Of a stretch of 42,159 nucleotides of DNA, positions 8,336 to 17,098 are shown one piece after another. The notes under the pieces are model-generated. The model was not told where the DNA came from, made no database searches, and saw only the letters and a program-made list of their open reading frames with translations. The stretch is taken from positions 1-42,159 of the forward strand of contig JAPPHC010000036.1 of the NCBI GenBank assembly GCA_028821145.1, read 5' to 3'. Every line of letters starts with the position of its first letter. Within the stretch, counting starts at the first letter, position 1. The position numbers and the translations under genes were made by a program. Origin of the DNA: Gammaproteobacteria bacterium (GTDB lineage Bacteria > Pseudomonadota > Gammaproteobacteria > Steroidobacterales > Foliamicaceae).

Positions 8336-11300
8336 ATGAAAGACCGGATCATCGATTTATCGCTTGAACGCCGACGGTCCACGCTGCTGGCGATGATCGG
8401 CATCGTGATCTTCGGGATCGTCGCGCGCGTGTCGATCCCGGTCGAGAGCGAGCCCCGCATCGAAATTCCGTTCTACGTCATTACCGTCGTTCACGAGGGC
8501 ATCTCTCCGGAAGACGCCAGGCGGCTGCTGATCCTGCCGCTGGAAATCGAGCTCAAGGCCGTGGAAGGCGTCAGGGAAATTACCGGCACGGGCGCCGAGA
8601 ACATGGCCATGGTGGGGGTGGAGTTCACGACGGGAATCGACCTCGACGTGGCGCTGAGCGACGTGCGCGAGGCCGTGAACCGGGCCAAGCCCGAGTTCCC
8701 TTCCACTACGGAGGAGCCGATTGTCGAGGAAACCGCGACCACCGACTACCCCGTGCTGCAGATCAACCTGGTAGGACGGAATACCCCGGAGGAAACGCTC
8801 TACGCCACCGCGCGCCGGCTGCGCGACCGGATCGAAACGGTGGGCCAGGTGCAGCTGGCGGCGCTGCAGGGACACCGCGAGGAGTTCATGGAAATCCTCA
8901 TCCGGCCGGAGCAGCTCGCGACCTACCGGATGTCCGTGGAGGAGCTGTACGGGGCGCTGACGCGCAACAACCGGCTGATCGCGGCGGGCGCGATGGATTC
9001 CGCCCAGGGGAGCGTCTCGGTCAAGGTGCCCAGCGTCATCGAATCCACGGACGACCTGCTCGACATTCCGGTGCGCATCGAAGGCGACACGGTCGTGACC
9101 TTGAGCGACGTGGCCTCGGTGAGGCGCACGTTCAAGGACCGGGCCAGCTACTCCCACGCCAACGGCGAGCGTTCCATATCGGTGTTCGTGTACCGGCGTT
9201 CGGGCGCAAACAGCATCGAAACGGCCACCGCGGTCCGAGAAGTGGCGGACGGTTTCCGCGATCGGCTGCCCACGGGCGTCAACATGTTCTATTCCCAGGA
9301 CACGTCCCAGTTCGCCGCCAAGCAGATCGTCGAATTGCAGGGGAATATCGTGACCGCGCTGGTGCTGGTGATGCTGGTCATATTCCCGGCCATGGGCCTG
9401 AGGAGCAGCCTGCTCGTGGCCGGCGCCATCCCGGTTTCGTTCCTGTTCGCGCTGATCTTCCTGTGGCTGTTCGGGCACTCGTTCAACTTCATGGTCATGT
9501 TCGGCATGCTGCTGGGCCTGGGCATGCTGATCGACGGCGCCATCGTGGTCACCGAGGATGCCGAAAGGCGAATCACGGAAGGCGAAACCGAACTTGAGGC
9601 ATACGGGGCGGCCGCCAAGCGCATGTTCCTGCCCGTGCTGGCCTCCACCGCGACCACCCTGGCGGCCTTCGTGCCGCTGATGTTCTGGCCCGGCGTGGCC
9701 GGCGCCTTCATGGGATACCTGCCCATTACCCTGCTGTGGGTGCTGATCGGAGCGCTGCTCTACGCGTTGATATTCGCCCCGGTCCTGGGCACGACGTTCC
9801 GGCGCCGAAGCCTCGTATCCGCCGTGGCGGCGGCGGGCGCGGACAGCATGTGGGAACTGGACTGGTCGCGGCTGGGCCGTTTCGCGCGCGGCTACGGCCG
9901 CCTGCTTGCGCTGGCCGTGCGCCGTCCCCTGGTCACGGTCGCCATCGTGATCGCGCTGGTACTGGGCATATTCACGGTGCATGGCTCGCGCGACCTGGGC
10001 GTGCTTTTCTTCAACGAGAACGACCCCACCTACGCCCAGGTGTTCGTGCGCGCCCGCGGCAACCTGGACGTGGAGGAAGCCTACCGGCTGGTGGCCGAGG
10101 TGGAGGCAGCGGTCCTCGAGGTCCCGGGCATCAAGAACCTGAACATGTTCACCACGACCGGCGCGGGCCAGGCCCAGGGGCAGCGGATGCAATACCAGGG
10201 CGGCTCGACCGCGGACCGCATCGGCGCCATGTTCGTCGAGATGGTCGAGAGCAGCCAGCGCGACACGACCGGCATGGAAGTGCTGGAGGAAGTTCGGCGG
10301 CGCACGGAGAGGTTCGGCGGGGTGATCATCGAAGTGCGGCCGTTCGAGAGCCAGATCACCGCCGGCAAACCGATCGCCCTGCAGTTCTCCTCCAATGAGC
10401 GCGAGCGCCTTGTTCCCGTGGTCGAAAGGGTGCGCGAGTACATCGTCAACGAGGTCGAAGGACTGAGGGACATCGAGGACACGCTTCCTGTGCCCGGAAT
10501 CGAATGGCAACTGGAAGTGGACCGGGCCGTGGCGGGCCTGTACGGCGCCGACGTCTCGACCGTTGGACTGGCGACGCAGCTCGTGACGAACGGCGCCAAG
10601 CTGGGCGAATACCGCCCCGATGACGCGGACGATGCGCTGGACATCAGGATCCGCTACCCGACCGAAGACCGCGGCGTCAACGAACTCGACGACCTGAGGA
10701 TCGTCACCCGCAACGGGCCTGTGCCGTTGTCCAATTTCGTCACCCGGCGCGCGACGCCCCGGCTGGACACCATCCAGCGGGCCGACCAGGAGGACATCCA
10801 CATGATCCGGGCCGGCGTGGCGCCCGGCGTGCTGCCAGACGCCAAGATCCGGGAGATCCAGGCGTGGCTGGACAGCCAGACTTTCGATTCGGAGGTGGAT
10901 ATCCGCTTCCGCGGCACGACCGAGGAGCAGGAAGAGTCGATCGACTTTCTCTCCAAGGCCTTTTCCTTTGCGCTGCTGCTCATGTTCGCGTTGCTGGTCA
11001 CGCAGTTCAACAACATTTACCAGAGCTTCCTGATCATGCTGGCGATCGTGCTGTCCACGGCCGGAGTGTTTCTGGGGCTGGTCATCACCAACCAGCCGTT
11101 CAGCGCGATATTGAGCGGGGTGGGCGTGGTGTCGCTGGCGGGCATCGTCGTGAACAACAACATCGTGCTGATCGACACCTACAACGTGGGCCGCAGGGAA
11201 TTTCCCGACCGGGACATCGGCGAACTCATTGTGCTTACCGGCCTGCAGCGCCTGCGGCCGGTGCTTCTCACCACCGTCACCACCGTGATCGGACTGCTGC

Positions 11301-11575
11301 CGCTGGCCAGCCATCAATCGGTGGATTTCATCAACCGAAGGTGGGTCTCCGGAGGCGAGCTTTCGGGTTACTGGGTGCCTCTGGCCCAGGCCGTCGTGTC
11401 CGGACTGACCTTCGCCACGATCCTGACGCTGATCCTGACGCCGGCGCTGCTGGTGCTGCCGAGCCGGCTCAAGGGGATGTTCTCGGGTGTTCTGACGGGC
11501 CTGCGCAGCAGGGCGCCGAAGCCGGTCCGGCTTCGCGGCGGAGACAGTTACGCGGACCGCTCTCCCGGCGTATGA
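8336..11575 (+). CDS. RND-family efflux transporter, inner membrane permease
   Basis: A 1079-residue RND permease of HAE-1/AcrB type: N-terminal RRRSTLLAMI helix, first periplasmic loop (about 40-330), TM2-6, second large loop (about 550-860) and TM8-12. In TM4 the motif reads GMLIDGAIVVTED; AcrB has two aspartates there, so one proton-relay aspartate is replaced by glycine. TM10 reads GIVVNNNIVLID and lacks the AcrB lysine. Both changes are common in divergent RND branches. The membrane-fusion partner is two genes downstream at 13654, with the P450 fusion gene between. No outer-membrane factor is encoded here. A GTG at 8318 is an alternative start six codons earlier; neither has a strong ribosome site. 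The substrate is unknown. Confidence 0.93.
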   Translation: MKDRIIDLSLERRRSTLLAMIGIVIFGIVARVSIPVESEPRIEIPFYVITVVHEGISPEDARRLLILPLEIELKAVEGVREITGTGAENMAMVGVEFTTGIDLDVALSDVREAVNRAKPEFPSTTEEPIVEETATTDYPVLQINLVGRNTPEETLYATARRLRDRIETVGQVQLAALQGHREEFMEILIRPEQLATYRMSVEELYGALTRNNRLIAAGAMDSAQGSVSVKVPSVIESTDDLLDIPVRIEGDTVVTLSDVASVRRTFKDRASYSHANGERSISVFVYRRSGANSIETATAVREVADGFRDRLPTGVNMFYSQDTSQFAAKQIVELQGNIVTALVLVMLVIFPAMGLRSSLLVAGAIPVSFLFALIFLWLFGHSFNFMVMFGMLLGLGMLIDGAIVVTEDAERRITEGETELEAYGAAAKRMFLPVLASTATTLAAFVPLMFWPGVAGAFMGYLPITLLWVLIGALLYALIFAPVLGTTFRRRSLVSAVAAAGADSMWELDWSRLGRFARGYGRLLALAVRRPLVTVAIVIALVLGIFTVHGSRDLGVLFFNENDPTYAQVFVRARGNLDVEEAYRLVAEVEAAVLEVPGIKNLNMFTTTGAGQAQGQRMQYQGGSTADRIGAMFVEMVESSQRDTTGMEVLEEVRRRTERFGGVIIEVRPFESQITAGKPIALQFSSNERERLVPVVERVREYIVNEVEGLRDIEDTLPVPGIEWQLEVDRAVAGLYGADVSTVGLATQLVTNGAKLGEYRPDDADDALDIRIRYPTEDRGVNELDDLRIVTRNGPVPLSNFVTRRATPRLDTIQRADQEDIHMIRAGVAPGVLPDAKIREIQAWLDSQTFDSEVDIRFRGTTEEQEESIDFLSKAFSFALLLMFALLVTQFNNIYQSFLIMLAIVLSTAGVFLGLVITNQPFSAILSGVGVVSLAGIVVNNNIVLIDTYNVGRREFPDRDIGELIVLTGLQRLRPVLLTTVTTVIGLLPLASHQSVDFINRRWVSGGELSGYWVPLAQAVVSGLTFATILTLILTPALLVLPSRLKGMFSGVLTGLRSRAPKPVRLRGGDSYADRSPGV

Positions 11576-11620
11576 TTGACCCGTGTCTTATGGACAACTG
11601 ATTCGACTGCGGGGGTAGTT

Positions 11621-13618
11621 GTGAGATTGGCAGAAGAGTTGGCCCTGGTTCTTCTTAACGAAGACAGCGGCTATTTCGAGCCCGTCGGCGCCTGGAACCT
11701 GTCCTGCGTGATAGCGGGCTCGGTGCTCGCGGACCTGTCGCTCGAATTCCGCATCGACACCGATACGGAGACGCTTACGCTCCTGGACGCCAAGGAGACG
11801 GGCGACCCCCTGCTGGATCCGGTGCTGGAGGAAATCGCCTCGGCGCCCCCGCCGGTGCACAACGCCCAGTACTGGATCGAAAAGACCGCGCAGCGATCGG
11901 ACGACGCGATGGACATCATCCTCGACCGGCTGGTCGAGAAGAACATTCTGGACCACGATTCGGGTGGCTTCTGGTCGCTCAGCCGCCAGGTATCGCGCAC
12001 CGGAACGTACTCCGCGGACGACGGATCGACCAAACTGCAGGTCAAGACGCGCGTCCTTCGCGCCATCCTGGACGACGAGATACCCGATCCCCGGGATGTG
12101 ATCCTGATCAGCCTGATTGCCGCATGCGACGCCCTGCCGCTGTTGCTCACCGAAGAAGAGTACGAGGAATCGCGCGAGCGCATCGATCTGCTCTGCAAAA
12201 TGGACCTGGTGGGACGGGCCATCGGCGCGGCTGTAAGGGAGAGTCAGGGACGCCCGGTGCAGCAGCCCGTGGGGCGCACCCGGCCGATTCCGGTCGCCAA
12301 CCTGCTGAAGCTGATTCCGAATCGAAACCTGAGGCGGGGCAACCTTTCAAGGATCCTGACGGACCTGTACAGGGAATACGGTCCGGTTTTCAGGATCAAG
12401 AAGCCCTTCTCGGAAAAGGGCGTTGTCGTGCTTGCGGGCCCGGACACCAACGCATGGATCAACCGCAACGGCCGCACCTATTTCCGCACGCGGGACCACA
12501 TGGCCGACTTCGAGCAACTGTACGGTGCGTCGCGGACCTTGCCCGGCATGGACGGCACGGAGCATTACCGAATGAGAAAGTCCTTGCGCGCCGGTTATTC
12601 CCGCGCGACGCTGGAGGCGAGGCTGGACGAAGTATATAAATTCTGCCGTGCGTCACTGGAGAAATGGGTCCCGGGCAAACCGATGCCAGGCGCCGCCGCA
12701 TGCCAGGAGCTGATGAGCGTTCAGGTGTCGCAGCTCATGGTGGGCGTGGACGCGTCGGACCATATCGACGATCTCCTCAGCTACGAACACCGGTCGCTGG
12801 TCACGCATGTGCAGAAAGCCCTGCCGAAATTCATGATGCAGACGCCCGGCATGGCCAGGAAGAGGAAGCGCATTTTCGAGATGCTCAACCGGGTATTGAA
12901 TGCGCACACTCCGGCGCAGCGCAAAGGCAAACCCAAGGACCTGGTCGATCATATTCTGAGCCTGCACGCCAGCGATCCTCAGTATTTCCCGGAGACCGAT
13001 CTGAGCTTCATGCTGGTCGCAGGCTTCATCGCCAGCATTTACCTCGGCAGCGGGCTGAGCTTTGCGGTCTATGGAATGGCGAGCCATCCCGAAATCTACC
13101 GCCGGGTCCAGAAGGAAGCCGAGGCTTTGTTCGCCAACGGCGACCCGGGCAGGGACGATTTCAGGATGTCCGCAATCGACGCCGCCCACAGGGTGTTCCT
13201 GGAGTCTCAGCGCCTGTATCCGGTCATCCCCATGCAGCTTCGCACCACGATGAACCACTGCGTGGTGCAGGGCTTCAACATACCGAAGGACACACGCGTT
13301 GTGTTTGCGCACACCGCCGCACACCACCTGGAAGAGACTTTTCCCGATCCCGCAAGATTCGATATCGACCGCTACGCGCCGCCCAGGGAGGAACACAAGC
13401 GCGCGGGAGCATACGTGCCCTTCGGACTGGGGACGCACCATTGCCTGGGATCGAAATGGGTGGAACTGCAAATGACGATCAATCTGCTCCTCATCGCCTA
13501 CTATTTCGACATCAGCGTCGTTCCGAAGGACTATGAGATGGCATTCAATCCGTTTCCCACGAGCGCACCCAACAGCAAGTTTCGATTTACGATCACGAAA
13601 CGGCGCCACGACTTCTGA
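11621..13618 (+). CDS. Fusion of GPP34 (GOLPH3-like) domain and cytochrome P450
   Basis: One continuous 665-residue frame holds two domains. Residues 1 to about 205 match the GPP34/GOLPH3 fold: RLAEELALVLLNEDSGY at the start, then GDPLLDPVLEEI, YWIEK and DRLVEKNIL, and a helical end with LISLIAACDALPLLL. Residues about 225-665 are a P450: ExxR at Glu528-Arg531 (ESQR), and the haem loop FGLGTHHCLG with the ligand Cys608. The I-helix reads AGFIAS (about 467-472) where most P450s have an acid-alcohol pair, so oxygen activation may differ or the activity may not be a standard monooxygenation. GOLPH3 binds phosphoinositide at membranes; here the domain may dock the P450 on lipid. The start is GTG after a GGGGGT site; a TTG 15 codons earlier is possible. 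It lies between the RND permease (45 bases) and the fusion protein (35 bases). No ferredoxin or reductase gene is nearby. Confidence 0.88.
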   Translation: MRLAEELALVLLNEDSGYFEPVGAWNLSCVIAGSVLADLSLEFRIDTDTETLTLLDAKETGDPLLDPVLEEIASAPPPVHNAQYWIEKTAQRSDDAMDIILDRLVEKNILDHDSGGFWSLSRQVSRTGTYSADDGSTKLQVKTRVLRAILDDEIPDPRDVILISLIAACDALPLLLTEEEYEESRERIDLLCKMDLVGRAIGAAVRESQGRPVQQPVGRTRPIPVANLLKLIPNRNLRRGNLSRILTDLYREYGPVFRIKKPFSEKGVVVLAGPDTNAWINRNGRTYFRTRDHMADFEQLYGASRTLPGMDGTEHYRMRKSLRAGYSRATLEARLDEVYKFCRASLEKWVPGKPMPGAAACQELMSVQVSQLMVGVDASDHIDDLLSYEHRSLVTHVQKALPKFMMQTPGMARKRKRIFEMLNRVLNAHTPAQRKGKPKDLVDHILSLHASDPQYFPETDLSFMLVAGFIASIYLGSGLSFAVYGMASHPEIYRRVQKEAEALFANGDPGRDDFRMSAIDAAHRVFLESQRLYPVIPMQLRTTMNHCVVQGFNIPKDTRVVFAHTAAHHLEETFPDPARFDIDRYAPPREEHKRAGAYVPFGLGTHHCLGSKWVELQMTINLLLIAYYFDISVVPKDYEMAFNPFPTSAPNSKFRFTITKRRHDF

Positions 13619-13653
13619 CTTACGGGGCGCCTGCCGAAGAGGACAACGCATCG

Positions 13654-14739
13654 ATGAAAATCAGGAACTCCCTGCGCAAGCCGTTATGGGCAGCGCTGGT
13701 CTTTGTGATTTGCGCCGTATGGCTGCTGTCCGGAATTCTGGGCGGCGGCGACGACGATGGGCAGGCGGCGGTCGCCTCGTCCGCCGAAGCGCAGGATGAC
13801 ATCGTGGTGCGGGTACGGACCAGCCGCGCGTCGGAGCAATCCAGGACGCTGACTCTTCGCGGCCGCACGCGAACCCGGCATGCGGTGACTGTGCGCGCCG
13901 AAACCTCCGGCCGGGTGGACGACCGGCCGATCGATATCGGGGCGCGGGTGTCGGCGGGCGACGTACTTTGCCAGGTGGAAGTCAATGACCGTGCGCTGCG
14001 CGTTCGCGAGGCCGGCGACGCGGTCGAGTTGGCGACGCTGGAGTACGAGGGAATGAAGACCTTGCGCGAACGCGGCCTGCAGCAGGAGATCGCGGTCGCC
14101 CGGGCCAAGGCCCAGTTGAGTTCAGCGCGCCGCCAGTTCCTGGCCAGCGAACTGGCTTTGAAGAACACGGCCGTGGTGGCGCCGTTCGCCGGCTTTGTGG
14201 AAGAGACGCATGCCGAGGTGGGCGACTACCTACAGATGGGCAGCCCCTGCGCCACCGTTCTCGATCTCGATCCCATCTACGTGGAGGCCGCCGTCACGGA
14301 GCAACAGTATCCGCAACTGGACCTGGGCGCCGAGGTGGAAATCACGATGGCGACCGGCGGCAGGGCCCGCGGATCTCTGACCTTTATCGGCAAACAGTCG
14401 GCGGACGAATCACGCACGTATCCCATCGAAGTGACGGTCCCCAATGCGGACTTTTCCATTTCCTCGGGGTTGAGCGCGGAAGTCGAAGTCTCCCTGCATG
14501 CCCAGCCGGCGCACAAGGTCGGGATGTCCTACGTGGTGCTGGACGCCAACGGAGAAATGGGCGTGCGCGCCGTTGACGATGATCAACGGGTTCTGTTCTA
14601 TCCGATCGACGTGGTGCGGGAAGACCCGGACGGGCTGTGGGTTTCCGGATTGCCGGCCGAAGTCACGCTGATTACGGTGGGCCAGGAATTCGTGAGTCCC
14701 GGGCAGCAGGTCAGGGTTCAGCGCGATACCACAGGCTAG
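13654..14739 (+). CDS. RND efflux periplasmic adaptor (membrane fusion protein)
   Basis: A 361-residue HlyD/AcrA-type adaptor. A single N-terminal membrane helix (about residues 12-28) is followed by a low-complexity linker, then a barrel-sandwich half (RTRHAVTVRAETSGRVDD, about 72-89), a short helical hairpin (about 115-165), the second lipoyl half (VVAPFAGFVEETHAEVGDY), and beta-barrel and membrane-proximal domains. It links an RND pump to an outer-membrane channel. GAGGAC lies before the ATG. The gene is read in the same direction as the RND permease at 8336 and is very likely its partner, although the P450 fusion gene separates them. The helical hairpin is short, which may mean direct contact with a particular outer-membrane factor; this is inference. 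Confidence 0.9.
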   Translation: MKIRNSLRKPLWAALVFVICAVWLLSGILGGGDDDGQAAVASSAEAQDDIVVRVRTSRASEQSRTLTLRGRTRTRHAVTVRAETSGRVDDRPIDIGARVSAGDVLCQVEVNDRALRVREAGDAVELATLEYEGMKTLRERGLQQEIAVARAKAQLSSARRQFLASELALKNTAVVAPFAGFVEETHAEVGDYLQMGSPCATVLDLDPIYVEAAVTEQQYPQLDLGAEVEITMATGGRARGSLTFIGKQSADESRTYPIEVTVPNADFSISSGLSAEVEVSLHAQPAHKVGMSYVVLDANGEMGVRAVDDDQRVLFYPIDVVREDPDGLWVSGLPAEVTLITVGQEFVSPGQQVRVQRDTTG

Positions 14740-14751
14740 ACGCCAGCCTTA

Positions 14752-14851
14752 GCCCCTTTGTGTGCCTTCCTCTCGAGGGAGCGTTGAAGCAGGGATAGCG
14801 AGAATCGAGCCAGGATGGCGTCTCCCACGAGAGGAAGGCACACAAAGGGGC
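14752..14851. repeat. Long inverted repeat between convergent genes
   Basis: The arms are 14752-14781 and 14822-14851: 30 bp each with a single mismatch (A opposite A at 14776/14827) around a 40-base loop. The outer 24 bp are perfect. It fills nearly all of the spacer between the adaptor gene and the convergent methyltransferase gene. It could serve as a bidirectional terminator, but has no T-run after either arm. It could also be a small mobile or REP-type element. Confidence 0.8.
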
Positions 14852-14855
14852 GGAA

Positions 14856-15896
14856 TCAAGCAGTCCGCGCTGGTTTGCGCGCCAGAAAACAGTACAGCGG
14901 CGTGAAGATTCCGGTCTTGCCGCCGGCCACGTAAGCGTCCGCAGTCCGGTCCATGAGCCGGACCACGGTGGTGGAACCCTTCGGGAAGAGTCCAACCGCC
15001 TCCGTGAGCCTCAGCATGCCGATCATTGCCTTTCGACCCGCCGGCGTCCTCCGCAGGAGATTCCGGAAGGTCCCGGTTTCTCCCTCCATCGGCTGATACC
15101 AGGGCGTGTACGGATCTTCCTGCATCGCCCTGTCCATTCCCTCGACGACTTCGAAACCGGCCGCCTCCAGCGCCTGATCCACCTCCGCGAAGCTTGCGAT
15201 CTCATTCAACGCGATCCCGCGCATGAGTTCCTGCTTGATGTCCCGGTGGCGGGAGCTGTCGGGATCGAACTTGCTCGTCAGGCACATTTCCTGGCCCCAG
15301 AACAAGGCCCCGGGCTTCAACACGTGGAAGATCTCGGCAAAAGCGCCCTGCTTGTCCGGCGCGTGGCAGGTGGACTCGATCGCATAGCCCGCGTCGAAGG
15401 AGTCGGGCCCGAACCTGCTCATGTCCATGAAGCTGCAGTGGGCGTATTCCGCCATGTGATCAAGACCGGCCTCCACGTTCCTTCGCTTCGCCTTCTCCAG
15501 CTGCTGTTCGTTGTTGTTCAGGCAGACCACGCGGGCGCCGGACTCACGCGCGACCCGGCGCATCGGACCGCCCACTCCGCACCCCACGTCGATGACCGTC
15601 ATCCCCTCCTTGAGCCGGAGCTTGCCGATCATGAGCCGCTGATGCCGGAGGATCGAGTCGTCAAGGCTTTCGCCCGGCCTCAATGGGGCGAAGTGCAGCG
15701 ATTCGTTCCACCCGAACTGCATGAACTCGCTGCACAGCGAGTAGTAGTCATTGACCGTCTCGGCATGGTCATAACCACGGTCTTCGGCGTCGCCGCCTTC
15801 CCGCCTGTCGAGCCAGCCTTCAAACGACTCGACGCGGCTGGCGACGGACCAGCCCCTGTAGGCGTTCCTCAGTGACGTGGGCAGTTTCGCCGGCAT
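14856..15896 (-). CDS. Sterol 24-C-methyltransferase homologue (Erg6/SMT-like)
   Basis: A 346-residue SAM-dependent methyltransferase. The SMT hallmarks are in order: region I as FGWNESLHFAP (residues 61-71), the SAM motif IDVGCGVGGPMR (102-113), LNNNEQQ, and region III as YAIESTCHAP (171-180), then FDPDSSRHRDIK. Length equals that of typical SMTs. In eukaryotes these enzymes add a methyl group to C-24 of the sterol side chain; bacterial homologues are rare. The preceding gene on the same strand is a DAF-36/KshA-like Rieske oxygenase, 45 bases away, so both may act on one sterol-like substrate. No squalene epoxidase or oxidosqualene cyclase is in the window, so the substrate may be imported or made elsewhere. 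A methyltransferase for another isoprenoid is the main alternative. Confidence 0.85.
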   Translation of the reverse strand: MPAKLPTSLRNAYRGWSVASRVESFEGWLDRREGGDAEDRGYDHAETVNDYYSLCSEFMQFGWNESLHFAPLRPGESLDDSILRHQRLMIGKLRLKEGMTVIDVGCGVGGPMRRVARESGARVVCLNNNEQQLEKAKRRNVEAGLDHMAEYAHCSFMDMSRFGPDSFDAGYAIESTCHAPDKQGAFAEIFHVLKPGALFWGQEMCLTSKFDPDSSRHRDIKQELMRGIALNEIASFAEVDQALEAAGFEVVEGMDRAMQEDPYTPWYQPMEGETGTFRNLLRRTPAGRKAMIGMLRLTEAVGLFPKGSTTVVRLMDRTADAYVAGGKTGIFTPLYCFLARKPARTA

Positions 15897-15941
15897 GGCG
15901 CGCGGGTCTCCCTGGAAGTGGTCTTGTGCCGCCGGGAGGGA

Positions 15942-17021
15942 TCAGGCGCCCAGCCTGGCGCCACGCGCGGCATGAATCGGGGCGGGCTTGAGGCTGCGCA
16001 CACGCGCGCGGCTCTCTTCGGCGTCCGGATAGAACTGCTCGCAGTATTTCCGGTAAGTCATGATCTCGCCGTCCGAGCGGCTCAGGATGGGCAGCGGCTG
16101 GTAGCGCTTGTTCTCCCAGATGGCCACGTCCTGGCGCACGTCGTGCTTGACCCGCGATACGAAGAACCGGGTCAGCCAGTTCGCGGGAAGACACCGAAGC
16201 AGCAATGTCGCCAGCCATTTCTGCCCGGGTTCCCAACGCCTGATCTGCAGGGCGACCACGAGCTTGATGTGCGTATCGTCAATGGGCGTGGAAAGGATCC
16301 ACTGGCGCAGTTTCAGCCCGCTTACGCGCTCATGAAACTCGACGAACGAATAGCCGAGACCCCACACATGGGTTGTCGCGGCAACATCGGTAAGAACCGG
16401 CAGGCCAAGCAGCTTAACGTTGCGCCTGAAAACAAACCGGTTGCGCAGGTAGGCGCCGTCCACCTGCACGTCTCCGACCTGCTTCACCGCCGCGTAGCCA
16501 TGCACGTAGCGGAAATGGGCGATATCCACGGAGTTTTCCGCGGTTTCCTGCGGGTGGCCGCGCAGCCGTACGCTCCCGTAGTGGAGGCGGTGCCATTCCC
16601 TGTCCGGCCACTCGGGGAGCTCCCACTGCGGTTCTCGTCCCACCGGGCTCCACCAGGCTAGAACGAGGCCGTTGACTTCGCGTGTTTCATACACGTTCAG
16701 CCGCGCGGTTCTTGGCGGCGGCGCATTCGGCGTGGCCACGCACCGGCCGGTGACGTCGTATTCGAAGCCGTGGAACGGGCAGACCAGCCGCCCGTTTCTG
16801 ACGCAACCGCCGCCGTCCGGACCCAGGTGCCCGCCGAGATGCGGGCAGTACGCCTCGGAGACGCAAATCTCTCCGTCGGCATCGCGCCAGGCCACGATCT
16901 GCCGGCCCATCCATTCCTTCTGGAGCAGACCGCCCTTCGGCAGGTTCCGGGCGATCTCCACGAGATACCAGCCTTCCGGGTACCTGCCCGGCGGGTAATA
17001 CCGTTTATTCGCCAGTTCCAT
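15942..17021 (-). CDS. Rieske non-haem iron oxygenase, DAF-36/KshA-like
   Basis: A 359-residue oxygenase. The Rieske cluster ligands are CPH (Cys59, His61) and CPFH (Cys81, His84). The mononuclear iron site follows as ENSVDIAHFRYVH, with Asp166, His169 and His174. The line NGLVLAWW and the ENSVD/AHF/VHG context resemble cholesterol 7-desaturase (DAF-36/Neverland) and 3-ketosteroid 9-alpha-hydroxylase (KshA) more than the three tandem Rieske enzymes at 30-33 kb. It probably hydroxylates or desaturates a steroid-like ring, needing an external reductase not encoded here. It is the first gene of a probable pair with the methyltransferase. The C-terminus is basic and of no known role. A general aromatic-ring oxygenase is the alternative. 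Confidence 0.85.
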   Translation of the reverse strand: MELANKRYYPPGRYPEGWYLVEIARNLPKGGLLQKEWMGRQIVAWRDADGEICVSEAYCPHLGGHLGPDGGGCVRNGRLVCPFHGFEYDVTGRCVATPNAPPPRTARLNVYETREVNGLVLAWWSPVGREPQWELPEWPDREWHRLHYGSVRLRGHPQETAENSVDIAHFRYVHGYAAVKQVGDVQVDGAYLRNRFVFRRNVKLLGLPVLTDVAATTHVWGLGYSFVEFHERVSGLKLRQWILSTPIDDTHIKLVVALQIRRWEPGQKWLATLLLRCLPANWLTRFFVSRVKHDVRQDVAIWENKRYQPLPILSRSDGEIMTYRKYCEQFYPDAEESRARVRSLKPAPIHAARGARLGA

Positions 17022-17098
17022 TCAAAGCCCCCGCTTGTCTACCAGCTCAAATCTGCTCTGCGTTGTTTGCACAAGCATACAGGAACATTGGCGGCAAG

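Noticed and set aside
8357-11317. Long open frame (986 codons) on the minus strand
   Set aside because: It is the antisense of the RND permease gene; the translation is rich in His, Gln and Arg, has no domain pattern, and the plus-strand protein is clearly real.
11621-13618. Idea that the GPP34 and P450 parts are two genes joined by a sequencing error
   Set aside because: The frame is continuous with a normal linker and no stop or alternative start with a ribosome site at the junction; only raw reads could reopen this.
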